Shown one piece after another: positions 11,753-23,993 of a stretch of DNA of 64,000 bases (position 1 is its first letter; every line of letters begins with the position of its first letter). The position numbers and the translations under genes were made by a program. This DNA is from Oikopleura dioica (taxonomy: Eukaryota; Chordata; Appendicularia; Copelata; Oikopleuridae): the NCBI GenBank assembly GCA_907165135.1, contig OU015567.1:8685001-8749000 (forward strand), written 5' to 3'. Under the pieces are notes generated by a model. That model saw only the letters and a list, made by a program, of their open reading frames with translations, was not told the DNA's origin and did not search any database.

Positions 11753-12075
11753 ATGACGGAAAACGGAAAGTTAGCACCTGGTGTTTTTCGAAATGTTCTC
11801 TCCCATGGGCTGGCCATGGCGATTTTCCCACTGATTGCCTTTTTTCTTATCAAGGCGATCGGTTTTTCTGGAATAACTGCTGCTGTTGGTGAGTTTTTCA
11901 TCTTTGAGAAAATATTCCAGGAAATGAAGGAGTAAAATCATCAATGAACACCTTTTATTTAGTGGCTGTAATAATCGTTCACATTTGCCTTGTCAAATTC
12001 GTCCTCTCTGCTATGAAAGAAGACACCAGTGGCGGTGTCGGCGGATTCGAAAAAGTCGCGGAAAAGGACGACTAA
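11753..12075 (+). CDS. VMA21: V-ATPase assembly factor VMA21
   Basis: A small ER membrane protein needed to assemble the proton-pumping V0 sector. Exons: 11753-11888 and 11963-12075; 82 aa (family about 80-100). It has two hydrophobic hairpin segments: AIFPLIAFFLIKAIGFSG, then AVIIVHICLVKFVLSAMKED with the typical VH and acidic exit. The tail ends EKDD rather than a clear dilysine signal. A nearby upstream ATG (11743) runs into a stop after two codons, so 11753 is the start. It probably begins the VMA21-BCCIP-DNAJB11-like operon. Confidence 0.85.
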
Positions 12076-12256
12076 TTTCTCCCCAAGGATTTTCTCTCGC
12101 CAAACATGTTCGTAGTACACTCCCTCTCTGTACCTATCCTCTTGTCTTATGTGCAAATACGCTATTTCTTTTGGTATTGATAATTATTTCGTTGATTTTT
12201 CAAAGAACACATAACTGCTGTAGAAACATCCTCCTTATTTTTTGAATTCAGATAGA

Positions 12257-13229
12257 ATGAGTGCGAAGAGGAGCAGAATGATGGACACAGACATGGCCGA
12301 AGACCATGACTCGTCGGACGATGAGGTTGGAATGGAGATGGAGGATCTAGCCGACCAAAAAGTTCCTATGGAGCTCAAAGGACTTTCCATCGAAGAAGAC
12401 GATTATTTCGGAATAAAGGTACAAGCAAAAAGCTCAAACGAGCTGAACTCAATTTATTATTTTCAGCAACTCCTGCTGCCACTTCTTCCCAATTCTAACG
12501 TCACTTTGGCTGATGTAGCCAACGACATCATCGCTCAAAACTTCATCGGCCACATCATCAAACAAGTCGATCCCCAAACCGAAGAAGCAAATGATGAGGA
12601 TCCAGTTTTGAGCCTCTCCACCATTCTCCCGTTGAACAATCAGAAATGGGCGCAAGATCTGGGAAAGCATTTGATGAAGAAAGCGGAGGGGACGAAGGAT
12701 GTTAACCCACTAGGGTTGAGGAGCTTCTTGGAGGGAAAGAACAACGCGTGGATGGTGAACTCGCGATTTGTAAATTTTCCGGCGCGGGCTGAGGGACTTC
12801 TATCATTGTTACAAGATGTAGACGGTGAGTTTTGTTTCCAGAGTTAGGGTTTAAGAAAATCTTCAGATGCGTCGAAAAAGAAGCATAAGAGCTCGTGGAA
12901 GTTCGACAATGTCCTGTTGATCGTCCCAAGGATGCACCCAAAGAGCGACAACGAAATGGAGAGCGAAATCGTTTACAAGAATCAAGAAGATGAACTTCTT
13001 ATTCAAGGCGCTGGTTAGTCCAAATTTTAATATGAACAAATTGACAGCGAATTTTGAAGAATGGTCGATGGAATGGAACGCAGAGAGCGACTTCAAGCAA
13101 GAAGAAGAGAGTGTCGGCTGGGACGATGAGGATCTTTACGTGAGACACATGATGGTTGTTGTGATTAAATTTGAAAAGCTGACGGAACTTATTTCTTTCC
13201 TCCCTAATTGGTTAATGGCTACGCAATAA
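12257..13229 (+). CDS. BCCIP: BCCIP (Bcp1) protein
   Basis: BCCIP/Bcp1 is a conserved nuclear protein linked to ribosomal protein uL14 chaperoning and to BRCA2. Exons: 12257-12418, 12467-12824, 12867-13013, 13048-13229; 282 aa (human 314). It has an acidic N-terminal region, the folded-core signature YFGIKQLL, MVNSRFVNFPARAEGLLSLL and the C-terminal WKFDNVLLIVPR, with MEWNAESDF near the end. GAATTCAG before the ATG is a likely trans-splice acceptor. It follows VMA21 by 180 bases. Confidence 0.88.
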
Positions 13230-13364
13230 AATCACCTCCTTTGAAATCATGGAATACTCCTCATTATCCCTTTCTAGAATCACTTTTTAAAACCCTTTTC
13301 CTGAGTTTATTTTGTTACAGTGAGTGACAACTGTACGGTGAGTAAACAAAAGCTCTTTTTCAGA

Positions 13365-14543
13365 ATGTGGCGTTTGGCTTTTTTCATCCCTTTTATTGTG
13401 CTTGGGCAGACTGAAAAGGATCTGTATGAAATTCTCGATGTTCCCCGTACTGCTTCTATCTCAGGTACTTTTTTTATGAAAAAATGTTTGCTTACTATTT
13501 TGTATAAATAGAGATAAAAAGCGCGTACAAAAGCATCGCTCGACAGTATCATCCGGATAGGAATCCTGATCCAGAGGCGAGCGAGATTTTCCAAGAGGCA
13601 ACTTACGCCAAAGAAATTTTGACGGATGACGAACTTCGATCTAGATATGATAGTTGCGGGCATGAATGTTTAAAAGGTAACGACAAAATAGGAGAGAACA
13701 AAGGATCAGACTGATTTAGACGCGCCAACTGGTGGTGGAGGGGCAGATTTTTCTGATATTCTCCAGGATTTGTTTGACTTTCCCGGACAGGGACAAAACG
13801 CAGGACCAAAGAAAGGAGATGACGTTTTTGTACCTCTTTCTGTTACTCTCGAAGAACTATACAACGGGGCAGAGGTCAACTACGTCAGAAGGAAACTCGT
13901 TCCAGAGACGGCCCCAGGAACGCGAAAATGTAATTGTCGAGTTGTGATGAAACAACAGCAACAAGGCATTTACATCAATATGGTTCAGGAAGAGGTAACT
14001 TCACTTTTACAGTCAGATATCAACTCTTTTCCAAGGTCTGCGATCAGTGCCAAAATATAAAATGGGAACCCGAGGAAGACACGGTCGAGATCGAAATTCA
14101 ACCTGGAATGCCAGACGGCCAAGTCCTCTTCCTCGAGGCTGAAGGAGAGCAGAGCGCGGATGCACCACCTGGTGATTTGAAATTTGTTCTCCATGAGCTC
14201 CCTCATCCAATTTTCGATCGAAAGGGGGAAAATTTATTCTTGAATGTAACCATTTCCCTCCAGGTAGATTTACCACCAGATTCGTAGAAGTAACCGTCTG
14301 TAGGACTCTCTTACTGGTTTTGAAACGGAAGCCACTCATCTTGACGGAAGAAAGATCAAAATCCGACGATCAGGAATCACTCGCCCCGGATTCCGACAAA
14401 AGCTGGCCAACGAAGGAATGCCAAAATACGGTGGCGGGTTCGGATTCCTTCTGATCACCTTCGACATTGATTTTCCGACCAAAACACTTTCAGAAAATGA
14501 AAAGACCAAAATCTCCGAGATTTTGCAATCCCTTGAATCCTAA
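13365..14543 (+). CDS. Second, diverged DNAJB11-like J-domain protein
   Basis: Exons: 13365-13464, 13512-13676, 13720-13994, 14036-14263, 14304-14543; 335 aa. It has a signal peptide, a J domain with intact HPD (QYHPDRN), a GGGG linker, and the ERdj3-type substrate-binding region with CNC and CDQCQNIK plus [19 protein letters not shown]. The first copy at 2299 has seven exons; this one has five, some fused. The order of domains and the CxC/CxxC cysteines show it is a paralogue of DNAJB11, not of cytosolic DNAJB1. It is more diverged and slightly shorter. The acceptor CTTTTTCAG abuts the ATG, and it follows BCCIP on the same strand. Confidence 0.88.
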
Positions 14544-14863
14544 AACTTTTAGTCTAAATGAAAACTCCTTAGATTATCGAAGTTGCCAATTATTTTCCTG
14601 GTGCCGAAAGTAGATTCAAATCATCAATTGCTTCCAACTTAGAAAAACTTCTTTCCCATTGTGACGGTTTACGAGCATTTTCCTTTATTCTGACAATTTA
14701 CTGTATATCTTCAATTTTATCTTCAACTATTGTGTGGTTCTTTCTTCAATTATTATATTTTTCAAATCTCAAACTCTGCCTCCAAGTGATTCCGAATATT
14801 CCCTTTTTCTTCAAAGTAGCAAAATGATAGAGATGACGACTCGATTCTTCTTTTTAGAGTGGG

Positions 14864-15789
<926 letters not shown>

Positions 15790-15915
15790 TAGTGTCACAT
15801 TCTTAGCCTCAATTTTAATTCTGTTCTAGCTGCTCTTCATATTTAAAAAGAAAGATATTTTTTATATATTTTCTCAAAAAGTAAGGTTGCGGGATTTTAG
15901 ATTTTATACTCTACA

Positions 15916-16277
15916 ATGGCTCGAGGAAATCAGCGAGAATTGGCAAGAGCGAAGAATCTCAAAAAGCAAGGAGACAAGAACAAGGGAAGAAAAGATGATA
16001 ATCTTACTCCGCAACAGCGAAACGAACGGTCAGTTACTGTCTGGGCCCAACAACCTGCGTAGAAAAGCTCTAAAAGAAATTGATAAAATCCGCCCTTATA
16101 AATTCCGGCGGCGCTCTTTCGCGACTTCTTCTAGAACTCTGAGTCAGGTTTTCTACACAGATTGGCGAGCTGAGCTTACTGTCACTTACAGTTTGATGAC
16201 TCGTCATTTTTAGGGACAAGAAAGCTCTCGAAGAAAAGGCCAAGAAGAAGGCTGAAAAGGCAGCCGGCGCAAAATAG
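15916..16277 (+). CDS. SERF (4F5) small EDRK-rich factor
   Basis: Exons 15916-16028 and 16214-16277 encode 58 aa. MARGNQRELARAKNLKKQ is the hallmark start of SERF1/SERF2, highly charged disordered proteins that modify amyloid aggregation. A second exon gives DKKALEEKAKKKAEKAAG. The length matches SERF2 (59 aa). The intron is about 185 bases, long for this region. Confidence 0.9.
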
Positions 16278-17109
16278 AAAATAGAATCATTTTTGAGCTT
16301 GAAAAAATGAAGAAATATTAACAATTCGCTAATTTCCAATTTCCCTGTCATCCTTTTTTTTTCTGTGCAAGGGCCCCTAATCTTAATTCTTTCCCTATCG
16401 GATAACTAACCTCTCCTAATCCAACTGTAGGTGAAAATAATGATAGAAAAAAGTAGTACTTTTCAAAGTAGCAATTCTGATTATTTGAACCCCCGAAAAT
16501 CCCCTTATTCGGACTGTAATTAAAAATTGAATAAATAAAACAGATGCTGAATAACTTGATTTGAATATTTTAAATTTTTGAGAAGCGATTCGAGAAGGCG
16601 ACGTTTCTGAAAAGTTTCTAGACGAGGTAAAATTTGAGCGAGCAGGGGCGGCCCCAAGCGACTTGTTGTTGAGTTTTGGAGCAACTTGGCAAATCGGAAA
16701 TTGAAATTCAGAAAGAGAGCTACCCTCGTCTCGGAGACACCAGTTTTGATAACAATTATCAAGAGATTTTTTTATAAAATGAAATGTAAAAGCAAAAATC
16801 CTCCGCATATTCCCTGAATTCAGAGCCTGATCCTATTAATTTCTTTTCGCAAATTTCGCGTTTTCCTATCTCAGAGGCTATCTGTCTCCCGCTTTTCCGA
16901 TCTTTATCAGAATCTTTGCTGATAAGAAGCGGAAATGATGCATATGTGTACCTCCGTTTTCATCTTTCTTTTTCATTCAAATAAAGTGGGGTTTATTCAG
17001 AGATTTGTCCGCGAAAAAAAAGAGTCGGCTTTTGCAGAATTCTAGCGCCAAATTCAGAATCAAGCTTCACGGAGAAAACCGACAATCGATCGAAATATCG
17101 GATGCAAAA
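16278..17109. other. Gene-free stretch after SERF
   Basis: AT-rich DNA with short unsupported reading frames on both strands. I see no conserved motif, tRNA or repeat. It probably holds the SERF 3' untranslated region and the leader of the next gene. Confidence 0.4.
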
Positions 17110-17318
17110 ATGGCATCTTTGGAAGAATCTCTCATCGGCCGAGAATTGATCAATGCGCTTGACAAGTCGCCTGAACAAGGAAGCATCTTTGTAAGCGGCT
17201 ATCAGAAGTCGTCTTACGATTATCGACCACGGTAAGGAGAATTCAATCGAATTTGAAATGGAACCTTTATTTTAGCGTCTCCTCTAGTGATCAACCAATG
17301 AAGCAGCTTCGGAAGTAG
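17110..17318 (+). CDS. Small orphan protein, 54 aa
   Basis: Two exons, 17110-17231 and 17276-17318, join in frame to give 54 aa starting MASLEESLIGRELINALDKS. The phase-2 join (CG plus C) and good GT-AG ends support it. A polyadenylation-type AATAAA follows at about 17343. The protein has an acidic amphipathic N-terminal helix, then a Ser/Tyr-rich stretch and a basic end. I do not recognise it. It could also be an upstream exon of the next gene, but no in-frame join to 17457 was found. Confidence 0.45.
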
Positions 17319-17387
17319 TCTCATGATTCAGGAAAGTGTTTGAATAAAACTGTAACATATGATATGTTGATCAATCATTGGTGGCGG

Positions 17388-18697
17388 ATGAATAATTCGT
17401 TATCGGAAAAATAAACGCTGTCTCTGTAGAAAATTTCTTTAACACTTGAAAAGGCTTCGGTGAGTCGCTCATTTCCGAAGACCCGGAAAACTTGGACGAG
17501 TTCGCCTTTCCTGAGCTCGAAAACGAAAGCTCGAACCTGACTTTTCCACAGTCAGAACCCGAAGCAGCCGTTCCTGTTTCTGAGAACCAATCCTGGGCCG
17601 ATCCAGACGTCAACCCTTGGAACGAGCTCGAGAAGAAATGTGACGAGGCGATGGAAGAATACGCCCAGCTTTTCCGACCCCATCCGATGATTATTTCTAT
17701 GAAGTTAGAAGCGCGAATCCAGTTGAAGTTCAAAGAACTCGATTTGCCTGACGAAGGGCTTCCAGGAAAGCAGCTCTTGGAGCGATACATTGGTCAGTTG
17801 TCGAGCCAAAAAACTGAAGAAGCGCTGCGAAAAATCAAGAACATTCTTGACAGTGAGTACATATCAAACCAACTAAATGTAGTCTCTAACTCCCTTCATA
17901 AGATTCGCAGAAGGCCGCTCAACAACTCGTCGCTGCCATCAAAGAAAATCTCCCCCCACAATCGTTTCTCTCCGAAAAGGTACCTTTCGTCCTCATTTCA
18001 AAACTAAAAATAAACTTAGATCAACTTTTCGGTTTGTCAGACAACCTTCACTGCGAGCAAACTTCGCCAGCACCGGGAACTTTTTACTGAAAACATTCAA
18101 ACCTTCGTTCCTAATTTTCCTCGATACAAGTGCGCCGATTCTCCAGTTTTCTCAATCAAAACTGCTTTCTCGGATCTGACAGATCTCAAGATCAAGATTT
18201 CCGACGAAATGGCCGCTATCAAGGTACCTTGTATTGTGCTGAATCATCCACTTTACGGCCAACTCAGGCGATCATCTATCACATCGAAAGTCTTATCACC
18301 AATCCTTCCTCCTTTTTGGTCTTGTGCCGGGACCGATTGAAGATTCATCTGTCTGCTTTTGACAAAACAACGACGGTATTCCCCTCTTTCCATTTCCAAT
18401 TATCAATTTTACCAAAGGATCTTGGTCTCATCCTCAGCGCGAGTTTCCACAATAAAGATGCCGTCGAGGCAATTCCTGGCTTCAATGAGTGTGTTGCAGA
18501 GCTCAATCAGGTACCAAAACACTCCAGCAAGTGACGCTAATAGCTTTTAGCACGCTGAATCATTGTACACGACCTTCACAAACTTCGTGCGACTCATCAT
18601 CGACCAGGTCTCAGCCGAAATCAATGCTCTCCCAGTCCCAATCTCCAGTGCCAACCCCAGCAACTGCCTGTACTCCTCTCAAAACCAGTTCTTTTGA
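17388..18697 (+). CDS. Unrecognised helical protein, about 320 aa
   Basis: Clear coding exons: about 17454-17852, 17903-17979, 18019-18223, then further exons to the stop at 18697 with GT-AG introns of 30-60 bases. The N-terminal part is acidic and Pro-rich (PENLDEFAFPELENES). Amphipathic helices follow: QKAAQQLVAAIKENLPPQ, then SDLTDLKIKISDEMAAIKA and CVAELNQHAESLYTTFTNFV. No catalytic motif, signal peptide or membrane segment is visible. The 5' end is unresolved: ATG 17388 joined by a GA-AG intron to 17457 is one frame-consistent option. Family unknown. Confidence 0.6.
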
Positions 18698-19696
18698 GCT
18701 CTTACTTCCCTCCCTTATTTTAGCCTTCACTTAGCTTTTTTTTTAACTTACATGTACCTCATTTTTTTAAAATTGTCTCTTTCTTTCTCTTCTTTCTTCT
18801 TTTTTCGATAAGTTTCACTACCGACCACCCCCTTCTTCCTTCGCCTGTTCTTATACAAGTTCATTTAACCATATTTAAAACCATTTACCAAGCAGTTAAA
18901 ACAAGCAGTATTATATCAACGGTACGTATATCAAGGCACTATTGATAAAATCAAATAAACTACCAAGAAACAAGCTATTTATTATTTATTTCTTCAAAGA
19001 AGCTTCTTTTTCTTTTTTACTTCCTGATTTATGGACGGTTGATTATTTGCAAAAGTCAATTGTGCCTCAGTCAAAAATGTCTCGTTAATCTTTTCCCATT
19101 TTTACTTCAAAGAAGCTTTTAAACATCGTGATTTTGTTCACTGCCAATAAATCATACATTTTATCCACGTCAATTCTTTGTCTCCAAAGTTGTTCTTCAA
19201 ATTATTAAATCAAGAATGAAGCCATTTGTGAAATTTTCTATATTTTGGACACAGTTCATATATTTCTTTGAAATCGCTTTTGCAAACAAGGAAGAGAATG
19301 TCTTCGTTCTGTGTAATTCCAGGTGGCCGGGCAGGTTATATTTAAAAAGGCATAAAAGATGGATGAAGTGTATTTCTGAGGCGCTATTCGTTATATTCTA
19401 TTGACTTGGTCAAAGAGAGAGAGTGAAAGGGTCTTTGATCCAGCGCAGCATAATGAGAGCAGAAAAAGGAGCCACGAGAGGGAAGGGTAGGAGGGAGCCA
19501 CTGGAAGAGCGCAAAGCATGAATAATGGGTCTTTATAGCTTTAGTATTTTAAACTCTCTCACTGCTGCTCGTAACCCAAACTATCAAAAACCGCGCTGCC
19601 GCTAGCTTTTTAATTTAGAGTGAGAGGAGAAAAAACATCCAAAATCGAGAAAGAGGCCGTAAAAAGCAGACAGAGACCGGGAAGATTTAATCGAAA
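18698..19696. other. Upstream region of tropomodulin
   Basis: About 1 kb without a convincing gene. It is T-rich at first (3' flank of the preceding gene), then contains CTTTGATCCAGCGC and purine-rich GAGAGAGAG tracts (19415-19510 and 19621-19680) ahead of the tropomodulin start. ATATTTAAAAAG (about 19337) could act as a TATA-like element. The larger spacing suggests this gene has its own promoter rather than being an operon member. Confidence 0.4.
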
Positions 19697-21100
19697 ATGG
19701 ACGAGCTTACAGACGAATTTCTAAATGGACTGACTCCGGCCGAGATCGCTCAAATCGTTGATCAACTAGACGAGTTGGATCCTGACAACGCCCTTCTACC
19801 AGCTGGTAAAATCGAAAATTCAGTGGTCATGTGATAAATTACTGTAGGTTATCGCCAATCGAACCAGACGGAGAAGAAAGAGACGGGCGTTTTCGACCGA
19901 GAAGCGCTGCTTGAATACCTCGAGGAGCACGCCCGATCGATCCCAGATAAAGAGGATTATGTGCCCTACGTGCCCGGCCAAAAGCGCGGAAAAGTCTTTG
20001 AGAAGAAGGTTCAGAAGCAGACCTACAGCGCGCTCGAGCCTGATATCGAAGATGCGCTCAAGGATATTGACGGCGCGGATCTTTCGGAACTCGCAGAAAT
20101 CTTAGGCGAGGCTACTATCCAAAGGTATTCAACAAAAACGATCCATGTTGGATTGACATCTTAACCCATCTTTCTCATCTCATGCTAACCCATCATTTCA
20201 AAAAATAGCGATCAATTTATGGCCGATATCAACAGGTTTTCATGTGTTTTTTTATTTCACTCTTCGCACAGCTCTCTTTTAGCAACAGTAGTTACAGTTT
20301 GATTTCAACAAGATTTCCGCACTAATTTTTATCGTCAATTCTCGCATCACCTATTACGCTCAATTTAACACTTTGTATCATTTAGCCACGTCGAGCTCGG
20401 AGCAAAAGGCTATTCAATGGGAGAAGATGCCGGGTTGAAGCGTATTTACAGACCGGACTATCGCGATCCGATTGTAAAGCCGGAAGAACCGGAGCTGAAT
20501 CCTGCTGATGTTGATGACGACTTGAGAAGAGTTCAGAATCAGGACGAGACGATGACCATCATCAACTGGAATAATCTAAGAGACACGCCGATTACGACGA
20601 TTCAAGCGCTTTTCAGAGCACTTGAATACAATCGTTATGTCCGAGAAGTCTCTATTGGTAAAAAAATAGCCTGTATCCCTCTTTGATCTTAATTCTAGCG
20701 AATACGCGGGCAAATGATACAGTAGCAGAGACGATTATAAAATGTATGGAGGAAAACAAAACAATCGAAAAGCTCAATGTCGAGTCCAATTTCATTTCTG
20801 CCAAGCCGATGCAAGAATTAGTTCACCAATCCTGCCAAAGCAATTGCCTCACCGAACTTAGAATAGACAACCAGCGTAACAAGTAAGCCGTCTTTCCAAA
20901 AGGCAATCGATTTGCGGCAATTATCTAGATACGGCGAAACGACGGAGAATCTGTTCTGCGACTCGTTACTAAACGGAGCCGGGATGGTTAAAAAATTCGG
21001 GTATTCGTGGAAGAGCCCTGGACCTAGATCACGTGCCCAGCATATTCTGATGAAGAATTTCGACAAAAGTACAAGACAAAAGCGTCAAAACGCTTCTTGA
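19697..21100 (+). CDS. Tropomodulin, actin pointed-end cap
   Basis: Exons: 19697-19805, 19848-20124, 20209-20235, 20386-20657, 20699-20882, 20929-21100; 346 aa (human TMOD1 359). The tropomyosin/actin-binding N-terminal part contains LDELDPDNALLPAGYRQ, nearly identical to vertebrate TMOD, followed by VPYVPGQKRGKVFEKK. The second half is the LRR capping domain with ANTRANDTVAE, IEKLNVESNFIS and KKFGYSWKSPGPRSRA. A 27-base microexon (20209-20235) encodes DQFMADIN. The domain order is TMOD rather than leiomodin, as there is no Pro-rich C-terminal extension. Confidence 0.93.
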
Positions 21101-21417
21101 ATTGCTTCTTCTATCGAAGAAATGTGGATAAAAATGAGATTCTACCAGTTTTCCAACTTCCTTTTTTATATACTTTTGAGTGTGTTTTGGCCATTTTACA
21201 TCTTATTTCATCTTACGCAGCATTTCAACAGAGAAATTCCATTAAAAAATAAACCGTTTGTTCACCTAAATCACCAAAATCAACCCGATACTTCCCAGTT
21301 CTTTGAAAACAGCCTTGAATCATGAACCCATAAAAATATATTTAACTAATGCTTGCACAATTCCAGTTCTCCAATTTCAGCTTTCTACTTTAAACTTTGT
21401 CAAATAAACCAGCAACT

Positions 21418-23527
21418 ATGTGTGAAATTTCAAATCTCGTCAATTTAAATCAAGGAAGAGTACCGCAGATTGATGGAGTCTTTTGTTTTGTAGACGAAGT
21501 CGGTAGCGAGGTGTAGCTCCGCCTAGGGTCGGCTCTACCCGCCGCCGATGATGGGACGGTTTGACGGAGAAGAGCTGCCCAATGAAGTTTGGGCCCTGTG
21601 ATCGGGCTTCTTTATGCTTTAATCTCTTCTAGATACAGAAATGTTTATAAACAAAATCATATAATCTTATGTAAAAAGATGAGCCTAAATAAAGATAATC
21701 AAACGGTCGAAAGTATCTGAACTTCTGCAGCTTCGGCAAACTTCCCAACGGCTATTTGACCTCGTTGAAGATTCCGATAACTTTCAGTCTTACCTGGACG
21801 AGGAGGATAAAGTTTTACACTCGTTAGGTACGCTCGTTGTTGAGTAAGCATCAATACAGAATCTTAACAATCGAGTATTGAGTCAATCAAGCATAACTTG
21901 AATAAATAGGGATTATACAGCAACTCAATTATTATGAAACATTGAGTAAAAGAAAACCTATTCAGTTGACAATTGGCTTGGCTCTCCTTTCGACGATATA
22001 AAGCCGCTACAAGACGATGACTGGGAAAAGATTTCTCCCATTCTCAGGTCTATATTTTGACGAGAATTATGAATCGTTACATAACGCTTTTTACTCAGAG
22101 CGCGATTTCGAACACTGGCAAAGCCTCATATTGATCAAGTCACTTCTTGGGCAGAGAACGGACTCGACACAGTCCTCACTTCGAATAAAGGCTGGCTCTA
22201 CCGCATCTTCGTGCGTAAACTCCACGAAAACCAAAGACGAAAGATTATTGAACCGCTGAGGCATCGCTTCCAAGATGTTTTGAAAACCAAAACTTTTATT
22301 TGCAAGAAATGTGGTGGTGCCTTTATTCCGTCAGAGGAGCAACCCTGTCTCAGTCACGTGGCAGAAGAGCCTGTCAAGTCAAACATGTTCTTAGAAAATG
22401 TAAGATAAATAGATCTCCTAAGCCCTGTTTCTAAGCATATTTTCAGGTTTGGTACTACCCCTGTTGTCCAGAAAGGCTGTTTTTCGCCCGCTCGGGCCAG
22501 CCGATCAGCGATGTCAAACGTGCCTTAGGAGAGTGTCCCAAAAATCAAAAACAGACGAGTCACATTTCTGAAGAATTCAAAAATCTGACGTCGATGACCT
22601 CTACGATCGATTTAGAAAAAGCCGCCGTGCTTAGCCATTATTCCAGAAAGCTTGCTCTTGAAGGTAGATATTGCGAACAATTCATTTTCTTACTCTACTT
22701 ATGTTCAGATCCGGCCCGTTTATCCGGATTGGGCAGCAGCGCCCTTATTCCCGCTTATCAAAATAATCATCAGAATCAGAATTATCATCAGCCAGTCCAA
22801 CAACACATCAATGGTAAAAGAACAAAAAGAGAACTCAACTGACTCTCCCCAATTTTAGGTGCATTGCTAACGAACTATCATCCCCAAAATTGCGCAGCTT
22901 ATTACGACCCGTCATACTCGCTTCCATACAGACCTACGATCAGCAGTAGCTATTCGATTCCGCAGGGCGGAATGATGACCAACGGCGAACCTGTTGCATT
23001 TTCAGCTCCGCACTCATTTCATGCTCAGCCTCATTCTTCTGCGCAGATCCAGTTGAACAGCAATTTTCAGAGTCAGTTAAACTTGAATGGAGATCATCCC
23101 AGAAGTGTTGTCTCGAGGTAAGTTTGATCATGACTGTACCTGGGCTTGTCAGTGGGCTCTCCTCTAAAAATCTGCTGTAGGTTTCCTAATCCAAAAGATA
23201 AATGGCGCTTTGGCGCAGCCGATTGGGAAGATTTTTTCGAAAACGATTGCGGAGAATGCGATTTTTCCGACGAAGAGTCTTCCCGAAGAAGACGCAGTCG
23301 CTCGAAAAAGAACTCGAAAGGAAAAGGTCTTAATGAAGCTATGACTACCAGAAGAAATAATCATTGTCTTTGACCTTCGAAAAGGCAAACAAAAAAGCAC
23401 GAATTTCGGAATTCGTTCCCGCGCAGATCGCGTCCCAGAGCCACGTCTGGAAGACCTGGTGCCTCGTCCAATTGACAATCCTCCTGGCGAGTTTGAAATT
23501 GGCTTTTGGAAGCCTACGAACTCTTGA
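21418..23527 (+). CDS. Unrecognised protein with a Cys/His zinc-binding module
   Basis: Exons: 21418-21510, 21731-21827, 21966-22047, 22099-22399, 22447-22663, 22709-22813, 22859-23117, 23181-23326, 23385-23527; all phases agree, 480 aa. Residues about 165-210 carry CKKCGGAFIPSEEQPCLSH followed 20 residues later by WYYPCC, a likely CxxC/CxxxH/CC zinc site. The middle is Gln/Asn/Ser/Tyr-rich and probably disordered. Near the end are a Ser/Arg-rich basic patch and RADRVPEPRLEDLVPRP. I cannot name the family. The first exon is the least certain because its intron is long and begins GTGTAG. Confidence 0.65.
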
Positions 23528-23993
23528 AATGAGAATGACACCTATCTTTTTCTAGCAACCCAAGCCATAACAATCTTCAATTACCAAAAACGACTATTCT
23601 TCCTGAAACAAATCAACCAAACTCAATTGTTTCGACTACTCGCATTTAACCTTTTACCTTGTGCCCTTAAAAATATCATTATCTATCCAGAAATTACAGT
23701 TATTTCAGTATTAACATCTAACTACAAGGTTTATTATTTCTTATTATTTTTACCGACTATTTTTTATTCTATTTCTTGTTCTTCACAAGCTTTATCACTA
23801 ATATCCTTACATTTTCAATGCTTGGAGACAGAAAAACAGCAGAAAAAAGAGGATTTTCTGCAAAATTGATCTGAAGTCTGTTTTCTCTTTTTAGTTTTCC
23901 ATATGTTTTTTCTTTATTTCTGTAATTCACGTTTTCACCAAATTTTGATTTTTATCGCTCTATTTTTAGGGAACGGGCTCAAAAAGGACGAAA
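23528..23993. other. Intergenic region before OTUD5
   Basis: AT-rich sequence, probably the 3' untranslated region of the zinc-binding gene and the leader of OTUD5. A pyrimidine-rich acceptor (CTCTATTTTTAG, ending 23969) lies 24 bases before the OTUD5 ATG. No gene or repeat was seen. Confidence 0.45.
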
